A stretch of 64,000 bases of DNA from Lepisosteus oculatus (Eukaryota > Chordata > Actinopteri > Semionotiformes > Lepisosteidae). Where the stretch lies: assembly GCF_040954835.1 (NCBI RefSeq), contig NC_090697.1:10842001-10906000 (forward strand), in the 5' to 3' direction. The translations under genes were made by a program, and so were the position numbers. Of this stretch, positions 49,861 through 60,600 are shown piece after piece (position 1 is the stretch's first letter; every line of letters begins with the position of its first letter). The notes beneath the pieces are model-generated. The model worked only from the letters and a program-made list of their open reading frames with translations. It was not told where the DNA came from and ran no database searches.

Positions 49861-52800
49861 CTAAAACACACAAGAGGAAAAACTCCATCACCTTGTTGTA
49901 AACGTCAGTAAAAACAAGAGACATTACTGGGATGCTCCAGGAAGTGCTTCCTTTTAGAGTTGGATCAACGGCTCCTACTGCTGAAATAAAGGCGAGAAAG
50001 CACAACTAACAGCCAAGATTCATGGTGACAAAAATTACATCAAAACAAGACAAGCCATTATTCACTAATATGAGCACAGCACTAACCCAAGCCATTGTCC
50101 TTTGCACTTATCATTAATAACCATGTGCTGTGTGATCACATCTGTGAAGGACACTGAATCTTCTGCAATAAGACAGATTCTGTCTGCTCAAGAGTTCAGA
50201 TTGGGCTAAACTTGGGCATGTGGTTTTGTCTCTTTTTGTGCCGTTTAATCAATCATACTTGATCTGCTGTCAGCAGTAGATGCTAGAAATCGATGCACAC
50301 AATTTCACTAAAAGAATACAGCTCCAGAAGAAATGCTGTTCTTGCACAAGAGGTCTAATAGACATCACCTACTTATACAGTAAGTGCAGCCACTGAGTAT
50401 AATTTTGATGCACTGCTTCAGTGTAATAAACACAAGCAGACAGCCTAATAAATGTCTTCACACCCAAGAACAGCTCACAAACTCCCCTTATTAAAAGAAA
50501 ACATTGATTTTCTTTACTTTTTCATAGCTCAATGCTGACTATAAAGACCATATTATATATGTATATTATTATAGTACTGGCTCAGAAAGTTCAGTGTTAT
50601 GATGGCTCTATTTTACAGATTAAACACGACCAGAGAGTCAGTGTTTTCTGGCAAAAACATTAATTTTGGATTTCCAAAGACAGATATTTTTGAAATGTTG
50701 GATATACATGTAGACAAAATAAATATGAACAGCTGAGACCTGAATTACTGTACTGAACAGCACTGAAGCATGGTAAATGTTAATGTTCAAAAGCACCTGA
50801 ATATTGCAAAGAAAGAATTCTCAAAAACATTTAAAGGTTTAAATTGTACTATACACCATTCACACAATGTGAGCATTTCATGACAAAAAAGGTGAGAGAC
50901 TGTTTTATGCCATAGGGTAACATCACATGAATTTCAATACAAATTTCCTTGTCTTCCAAGAAACAGCAAGTAATTTTGTTTAAAAAACAAGCACTTTCCA
51001 TAAATAATATTATCCTACCTTGTCCTCTGCACCTAGTGCTCTCCTGAATTTTCTTTTGAGAGCACCACCTTTATGCTTTTATAGCACAGGTAACATAGTA
51101 TGATATTAGGTAATGTGATGAATTTAGGGCTGAATTTAAAAATTGCCACCAACATCTGTTTTTGCTATTCTTGTCTTTTTCTCCATAAAATTTGAATTTG
51201 TAGTTAACACATTTAAATACCACAATCCATATGTTTCCAACAGGTCTTTGCATGGAATTCATCTACATTTTTTCAATTGAGTGCATTAAAATTTTAATTC
51301 AATTTCAACACGCTCAACCAACTCCATACTTCAACCTGGCCTGAAGTCTTATCATCAAGCAAATGACAAGAGAATATTTCGAAACTCCCATGACTGTGAT
51401 TCACTTGGTAGAATTGCAAGTGGATCATTATAAGTATAATAAGTGCACACTGAAACATGCACAATGGGCCCATACGTAGGAGTAGGGTGGCCCCTACCCG
51501 CTATGGATTGGGAAGCAAACAACTCACACAGACGTGCAAGATGGGAAATTCAGAAGGAAATGGAAACACAGAGACCATTTCAAAATGGATACCATTTTTT
51601 AACACAAGACAGGCAACACAGCTCCATCCTGGAGGTCAATACCAGGTCTCAGACAATACCCCAGGGGTCGCCGAGAGGCAAGACAGCCCTGGCTGACTGA
51701 ACTCACGCCCACCCCGGGCAGCACCTTACAGATGAGATAAGATCACTTTATTGGCCATATACAATTTCTTGTATTAGGAATTTGTCTTTTCGCATACCCC
51801 AGCTTGCTCTCCATGAGACACACAGACAGGGAGAGAAGCTGAGGGTCAGAGCGCAGGGTCGGCCATTTATAAGGCTGTTTGGAGTTTGTAAGTTCTCCTG
51901 TGACGTGCTGGCACCCTCTCTGCTTTCAGGTGGGTCCAAGTACCTGTTTATGAGCTAATTCTGTCTTGGCTGGAGTCAAGTACCTGTTTATGGGCTAATG
52001 CTTTTCATGCAAATAAGATCACTTAATTAGCCATATACAATTTCTTGCATTAGGAATTTGTCTTTTCACATACCCCAGCTTGCTCTCCATGAGAGACACA
52101 GACAGGGAGAAAAGCTTGGGGTCAGAGCGCAGGGTCAGCCATTGTACGGCGCCCCTGGAGCAGTTGGGGTGAAGGGCCTTGCTCAGGGGCCCAACGGAGG
52201 AGGATTCCCCTGCCGGCCGCGGGATACGAACCGGCAACCTTCCAGCCACAGGCGCAGTGCCACCGCGCCGCCCGTCACAGTCAGCTCGTCACAAGACCCG
52301 GGCTCGGACCCGGGCTCGGACCGACACTCCGCTCAACTGGTGCCCAGGAGGCCCTGCACAGGCTTTACGTCACAAGGCTTTTATCTTGTAAACGATGCAA
52401 TTCTGGTCTCTGCATCATTATTTCCTTGTCCGACACGAGGTACCAAGAAAGCGAGTACAATTAAAAGGTTCACTCAAGAGCTCAAGCTGCTGGGTTTCCA
52501 CTGGGTTTCTTAAAATAGTCAATTAAAAATACTTGCAATGAAAAAATAACCCTATGTATATTCACACACAGACACACACATTTCATATATATTCCACAAA
52601 ACTATTTAAAACATAGGCTATTCATGAGGACACCAGCTGTCGGTAATGACTAAAATATGTCTGTATTGGAAATATCACCTAGCAACCCTGTCATCTCAAC
52701 ATGCTCATTGGATACCCAAAAGCCATGGTCATTTGGCGGTGTATAGATGCAGAGGCCTAATTAGGGTGAAGAAACTCGGATTACTCTTCTTTTGTGGTCT

Positions 52801-54630
52801 CAGCATGTTGCTGGGCCCTGTGCCGCTTGAGAACAGCAGCAGACCAGCTATTGTGCTCACGAATCAAATCACTTCCTGCAATTGACTCCATATGCATCTC
52901 TCACTGCAACTGTCAAGGACGTCTTCAGCACCTGGGACCTTTCAATCCCACGTGTGTGTCGGTTGGGAAGAAGCCTCGATTTGATAAAAATGTTAACTTT
53001 AGAAATGATCCAGGGTAATTCATGATCGCACTGCAATCCGAAAGGCTGAAATACACCTTTAAGAAGAAACCAGCATTAAAGTTTATAACCCCCTAAAACA
53101 TCATGACTCATGACTGCTACATGAGTGTGATTATAACCTGTCCGACTTCCACAGGCCTTCACAGTGAGCTGCCAGCCTGACCACATCACTGACCTGGAAA
53201 ATCTGATTTTCGGTCTGTCTTCTGCCTGCTCTCTTCTATTTTCTCCTTCAGCAGTTGTAAATGTGGAGCTTTTTTGTCCTCTAAACTAGCAAGAGGTATA
53301 TCTGAGAGCAGCATATAGAAAAAAAAACCCAAGTTGATACAAATTGAAAGAGGATCCCATTAAAGCGAGCATTATAATATCACTAATAACTTGAAAGGCT
53401 TAGAAAACTCAGGAGTCTGATAATTACTTCACGTACAAAAGCAATAATGCTTTCATATCTGACCACTACCATTGTTCATGGTCCTTAGTGTAAAACACAT
53501 CCGCAGACCCTGTACAGCAGTGTCTTTAAACAGGAATCAAAACTATACAAAGCTTTAAAGGGGAACTGAATTCTGTGAGGCAACAAAACGTCCGGTGATG
53601 TGAAGCAGCCCTATGACATTGTAAAGAAGCAGGCTTATGAATACATCTCTTAATACTGTTCTTGACTTCGAGACAGTTTTGCCGACAAATACTTCTTACT
53701 TGTTAACGGTGCCCACAGATCACGTTGGGACATTTCTGCGGTGAAATGCCACCTGCACAACCTGCACTTGTTTGCTCGTACATCGCAATACAACAGTCTT
53801 TACAGGGACTAGCGAGCAGGAAGGGCCGCTTCACATCACGGTTTGCGCAAACTCTCCCTCTTGCCTGTGATGAGACCAGGGGTTTGCAACAACACGGCGA
53901 CTTACAGCACTTTCACAAATTCACGATTTTGTGTTCAATTCAGAATTTGTCCAGTTTTTCCTATGCCAGCAATTCACTGATTTTGTCGCTGGGATTTAAT
54001 AACCGGTTTAAGAAACTGGAACAGCAGTTCCCCTTTAACAAGCCCTGTCAGGCATGGAGAAATAGTCAGACACAAGGGACTGAAAATGCTGGTTACCGCC
54101 ACAAACACGAAAGCCCTGCCGTGCTACCAGTCCAAAGAAGGATACTGATTGAGACGGGCAGGTGGCAAATGTCGACCTCCACCGGCGGCCGGACGTCAAG
54201 GAGCAGGTGAGGGACGTGCTCCTCCAGGATCTCTTTATACTCCTGCGGAGGGATCGGATCCGTTACCATCGTGCCCTGCGGCTCTCTACACGGTCCGACC
54301 TTAAAGGACGGAATTAACCTAGACACAGTGAGGGCGAGCCCATTCAGCCTTGACAGAGGCAGGAGGAGGAGGAGATGAAAAGAAGAGGGAGTTTTACACA
54401 GCGCTTCTCAACCCAAATAAAAACGCAGCTTCGCTCACCTCCGAAGTGCAGCGCCCAACTGAGTGATTGTTTCTCACAGGGACAGTACAACGTACAAACC
54501 ACACTTACCAGACTTTAACATGTATTGTTCTTTACAGTTATATGACTGTTAGCCTTGCATCTGTCCATCAGCTGTTGTGCTTAGGCTGTAACAGCCTAAT
54601 GAAAAGCCACAAGATTGTCTGAACTTCATT

Positions 54631-54665
<35 letters not shown>

Positions 54666-57600
54666 TGCTTTCACTTATATAGAACTTTTCTGGACACTCC
54701 GCTCAAAGCGCTTCACAGGTAATGGGGACTCCCCTCCACCACCACCAGTGTGCAGCATCCACCTGGATGATGCGACAGCAGCCATAGTGCACCAGTACAC
54801 TCACCACACATCAGCTCTCAGTGGGGAGGAGAACAGAGTGATGAAGCCAGTTCATAGATGGTTATTATTAGGAGGCCATGACTGGTAAGGGCCAATGGGA
54901 AATTTGGCCAGGACAATCTTTTTGAGAAACGCCCTGGGATTTTTAATCACCACAGAGAGTCAGGACCTCAGTTTTACGTCTCATCCGAAGGATGACTACT
55001 TTTCTATCCTTACAGCCGTCCAGATTTGTCAGAATATGGCTTTAGAGCTCACTTAATGTTGTGAATGTATAGTTATTTACAAGCTGAAGAATATCACTTA
55101 TAAATACTCAACTGCATCCTAATCAGGTAACAGGAAAGATGATTAAGGATTCCCACCAAATCCCAATTTGACAGTGCAGCGAAGGAAAACCTCTTTCCTG
55201 TACCTGCAAACCTTAAAAATGTCAGCTCTGGCTCACAGCAAATCTATGTAGCAACATAAAAATAAAAAGAGCTGTTTCCTCTAACTGGTTAACTATATGT
55301 TTACTTACAAAGTTACTCTCTATAACAAGCAGAAAAAGAAAAATATAGCCATAAGCCTATTTCCAACCTAGTCCACTGTTCTTACCTGAACAGATATTCT
55401 TTGCTCTTGGTCAAGCAGACACAACCTTCTGCACTGGAAGTTCCAAACGGGAAAAGCAGAGAGAGAGAAAAGACAGGACATGAATTTATCCATGCAAATA
55501 ATTCTATAACAATACTATAAGAGGTTCCGAAAGGATTATACATAAGAGTTTTTTCTTAGTCACATTCCATTCTCTTCAAATTTACCAATCTGGTCATCGT
55601 TGAGCTGAATATTATATTTGCCAAGACACTGCAGACATAGCGCAAGTGTTTACAGTTTTCTTACAAGGGCTGTCTGGGCCAAGATGAAAAGTAACAAGGA
55701 TTAGAACAATCTTCAACTCAGTGGTTGAGAAATATGACTTTTCTGTTCCCGTTTCTGGGAGGTATGTGCCTCTATGGCGAGCCGCAGTTTGGTATGGATG
55801 TATTAGCTTGTCACAGTTGAGCGAGAGATAATATGTGTGCTCAAAACATAAAAGCTTTATCAGAAAGCCAACTGCGGTGAGGATGGGTTGTCAGTCTGTT
55901 AGAGGTCAGTGGAGAAAGGGGCCATAAACAGATCCCATTAGTCCACTGCATACAGGTAAAAAGCTGCAAACTGACATCTTGTGGCTACTAATGAAATTGC
56001 AAAGAGCTTGATGCTTCAGGTGTTTGGACTTACCAGACACAGATTAATATGATTCATATTTCATTGTATTCTTCTGACCATAGTTAAAACTTTTTCAGTT
56101 AATCAAGAGTAACTGGAAGTTACTCGCTGTTAAGTTGCAATGTGAATCTGACAGAAGGTAACTGATGAATTGATCAAATCCTCTTTCAGAGCCAACTGTC
56201 ACAGATTTCAAGCATAAGTAGGAACTGTAAGGATGGAACATTGTACAGGCCTCTGGCCTCATTAACTAAGGAACTTATCTATAATCAGTAAGACAAGCAC
56301 TTCATTCCTTCCAGAGAGTCTGCAATTTGTTAAACCTATCTTGATATTTTTAAAACAGCTCAGACCTTCCTTAATATGAAAATACAAGTCCAACAGAAGA
56401 GGTCCAAGTCCTTCTTGTTCTAGTGCTATACAAAAGTACAATTATTTAATGTAGTATTTCTGCATTTCATTTAAGATGATCAGTTCTGGCCAATCTATGT
56501 ACGTTTTCCATGTTTTAGTCAAACTGTATCTTAAGTTTCCTTCCTAGCTGACGTTAGCTATACATAAAGCAATGGACTAACTCATATACATGAAGCCTGG
56601 ATGGTTTTCACCTTCTGACAATGCCTACCACCATTCAGGCCGATGCCACAGAAGGGAATTCAACAGCACCCAGGTATAACAGACTGTATGTTGCCATTGG
56701 TAGAGCTGCCAATGTAACTGACGATAGATTCCCCTTTCTGTGTTGTCTACATCTGTTGTCTACATCTTTATTCACAGTAGGAGACAAAAAGATAACTAAC
56801 GGCAAAGTCTAGTTTATTGTTCAATATTCCTCTGCCAAAGAGGACTATGAGTGAGCGTTTCCTTTGAACTGTGTCTCACGGAAAACACAGGTGTGGACTA
56901 ATGGAAAAAAATGGCCAAATTTGTTCCTTTAGGATCTGCCAAATTGGTTGTGACATAAATCATTATGATTAGACTACAAACTTCACACTGCTGTCTGGAA
57001 TGATTGGCTTTTTAGTCCACAAAGTTCCTGGTGCTAACTGTAACACACATTATTTAATTATAATTTTATCTGGAAGGATGAGGTGGAGAGGGTGTTTTCT
57101 TATTATTTAGACATTTTGAAAACTAAAGCACTTTAAAAGGTGAAACAAAACTGAATACACAACTGCAATTCATTTCCTTCATTTTTCTGGAAGTATGAGA
57201 AAAGCCACACTATTACCATAAATCAAATTAATACAAGAAAATACCGCAAACCTTAAAGCAACGATGACAAGACTATACAGTAAGTTCAGAGAAATATCAC
57301 AACAGCCTCTCCTACTAGCTACAGTACATAAGCTCAGATGTCTGTTGCAGGCAACACCTTAATTATACCATTTAAACCAAAACCAGTTAACCAAAGAATC
57401 TACATGGGGTTCAGCCCAAAGCCCTGCAGGAGAACGGCCTAGAGGAATCTCTACTACAGAGAGGAGAAAATGGCCTGAAACAGGGATTAATGATGCCAGA
57501 GAGGCAGAGAAGGTGCCATGGCTGGGTGAGGCCCTCACATCACACTGGGCTCTGACCTTGTCCGTGGCAGCGGAGCCGCAGAATTTCTCATAGTCTTGCA

Positions 57601-60600
57601 GTGCTCTCACGCTGGGGTTTTCTCCACAGACCGAGCAGCCGGCCTGCCTGGGCCTCAGCTTGATCGTGCGGAAGCGCGCCTCCTGAGCATCGAACATGAG
57701 CAGCTGCTGGCGGTAGCCGGCTGAGGGGCAAGGGCACGTTAAAGAAAACCTTCGCCGGACCTCCGGCGCAGGAGAAAACAGCCGTTCCCCCGCGTTTTTC
57801 CCCACACGAGACGGCTGCGGCACGTCAGGAGGTCGTGTCATGTCATTTGCCAAACTGCTTTGTGCCAGACGGTGCCGCGGGATGCCGGAGCCTAGCAGGC
57901 AAGCAACGAGCGCAAGGCGGGGTACGCCGTGGATGGGACGCCAGTCCATCGCAGGGCAAGTGCAAGCCAATCATGAATGGGGACAATTTGGATCCACGGT
58001 AAAGGCAGAGGGGGGAGATTTGGCCCGGACACCAGCATAACTCCCTACTCTTTTCGAGAAATGCCCGGGGATCTTTAATGACCACTGAGAGTCAGAACTT
58101 CGGTTTAACATCTCATCCAAAAGACAGGGCCCACTACAAAATAGTGTCCCCGTCACTATACCGGGGCATTAGAACCCACACAGGCCGTAGGGTGAGGGCC
58201 CCCCGCTGGTCCCATTAACACCACTTCCAGCAGCAACCATAGCTTCCCAGTAGGTCTCCCAGCCAGGTACTGACCAGGCTCAACCCAGCTGAGCTTCAGT
58301 GGGTAGGCAGTTGAGAGCTGCAGGGTCATATGGCTGCTGGCACGTCAGGAGGTAAGACAATAAAAAACAAGAGGTATGACACTCACGGCAACCTTCTGAA
58401 AGGGCAGTCCACAACGAACAACACCATGTATAAAAAAGGCACACATATCAAATGAAATTACTGAAACATCCCCCACTTGAGCAAGTACTATGTTATATAT
58501 TATGCAGTAATATTATACATTATATTATAATTAATATTATATTGTATTGTAAGATGAAGTAACATTTTGTTTTCTGCTTTGGCAGACTGTGGTGGATAGA
58601 ATACTCCCATCCTGCTCTTCCCGCTCTGGGCTGGGATGATGATGGCCTTACAGGCATGATTTGTGAAAGCTGTGGTTCAGCTGGTCGAGGGAACTTCTGT
58701 TTTCCCTTCCTCATACTCCAGTGAATCACTCCATTTCTATACATTTTCCACCACATTTGGTTTGCCTTTCGTTTTAGGTTCATGTCGGTATGATTGAGAC
58801 AGAGAGAGAAGACAGAGCACATATGGGATCTTTTCTGTCCGCTGTGCCTTCTTTCAAACCAAATTAATGACAAGCAGCGTGTTCGTGGACTAGACTATCC
58901 AAGACTAAGCAACAGCTGGTAACAAACACTTTTTCACCTACGTTCATGTCAGATTTCGTGTTATTACAATGTAGACATTACTCTGGTGCAACCAAATCTT
59001 TAACTGTTAGAAGTGATAAAAAAGCAGCTAAATTTAATGTGAAGTTAAGACAGCAAACATCTTCCATTTACTGCAAATTACATATAACAATTAATCTGCA
59101 AAGTTCATACTAAAGCCTAGTATCTCACAGGGTGAAGTTTAACCTATAGTATTAAGCACAATTTATTTTTTTAAATATTATTAGTTTATTTGACTGATGC
59201 ATCCCTCACCAGGGTGGTGAGTCCAGCACCCTCACCTGTCCTCCATACTACTGCGTACACACCTACAAGGCTACACGATTCCCTCCTGGAACGCACAAAC
59301 GTTCTATTGAGGAGTCCAGTGACCTTCCTGAAAATGACCATTTAATTACAAAGCACAACACAGAATGTTTTACTTTCCATTCTTTACTTAAATGGAACCA
59401 TCACAGGCAAAATCTAAGCTAACCACAATGACTAAACAAGCTACCACTCTAAATCTTTCACTTCCTCAAAACCCAGTGGAGACACACAAGAGTGTCTTCA
59501 TCTTCACACACTGGCTGTATGTGCGTAACTGCAAGCCAATCCCGTATTTTAAAAGCGAGTCGTTTCTGTCTGTTGCTATGAGCACAAAACTGGCCACCAC
59601 TAATTGTAGCGCAGAGATTCAAAAGGGGGATGTGGGTTCTGTAGCTGCCTTCAGAACGGCACTGACACTGCAGTGTCTGCACTACTGGCAGTCCTGAGGT
59701 TAAGATAATACTGACGTTTTTCAAGTAAGACAACTCGCCCCTAACATTCAGCAGTGAGCCACAGCCTTTCACGTGTCGATAACTCTTTTCTGCTACTTTT
59801 CGCTCAGAGTTCACCAGATATTCACCTGCAGCTGGGCCACAAAGGCAAGGAATCGCCTGGGTGGAACCCTTTCAGTTCATCAGAGCTCCACTACAGGTAG
59901 CTACAGTACGTCATCAGGAAGAACTGTGTCCACAGCTTTTATACACACATGCGTGTGGCAAACAAAACCCACAAAGCTCAGACTTGTAAAGGATACGTTC
60001 TTGCCCAGAGGCAATCTTCAGAATCTCCAAAGCCTGGAAACACCCCATGATCCCTGGCACTGCAGAATCATTGAAAAAAATTAACTTAATTATGTTAATT
60101 ATTTGCCTACAGGGGTCAAACAATGTAACCACAGGACACACGTTCACAGGATATGGGAGACTGAGAAAAGATTTCAAATATTGATACAGCACATATGCAG
60201 TAACGATTCTGAAGCATCGTTATGTGGTTTACCACTTGTTAGACTGTGAACAGCTTTTTGATTCCCAAGCATTGATCGCAGTACATTATCCATGTACTTC
60301 TGAGAGTGCCACCTGTAAATATAAATCTTTTGTCTACTGTTAAATCTTCTGTTAAAAATTCTAGAGATTTTGCTCATCCTGTACATACAGTTTACTACCA
60401 GTCTTTTATTTTTTTTAAAGAATGTCCATAATACCAAGCAAGCATTTGCTCTGCCTCTGTGTGCTCTATAGTGGAGACTTACCTACTCCAAGAACACCTC
60501 CGTCTGAGCAGTTGGTCACAGTCTCTGGGGGAGGGGGCACGGGGTACAGGCATCTGTAGCACGGACCCCCGCAGTAATTGTACACAGTGAGCTGTGAACA

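Larger units (their letters stand above)
49861..53193 (-). other. mocs3: Last intron of mocs3
   Basis: Standard GT-AG intron (GTCAGT ... GTGTTTTAG). Contains two tRNA-derived SINE copies at 51733-52272; the remainder shows nothing recognisable. Confidence 0.8.

Noticed and set aside
54093..54326. Earlier in-frame ATG upstream of the mocs3 rhodanese exon
   Set aside because: The preceding micro-exon and the CTCCGCAG acceptor explain the protein; residues before EYKEIL are intronic.
57359..57970. Unspliced 203-codon minus-strand frame
   Set aside because: Only the middle (57557-57720) is mocs3 exon e; the flanks are intron and SINE sequence that happen to lack stops.
59458..59814. 118-codon minus-strand frame inside a mocs3 intron
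   Set aside because: No homology recognised, no flanking splice signals fitting the frame, and a competing plus-strand frame of similar length.
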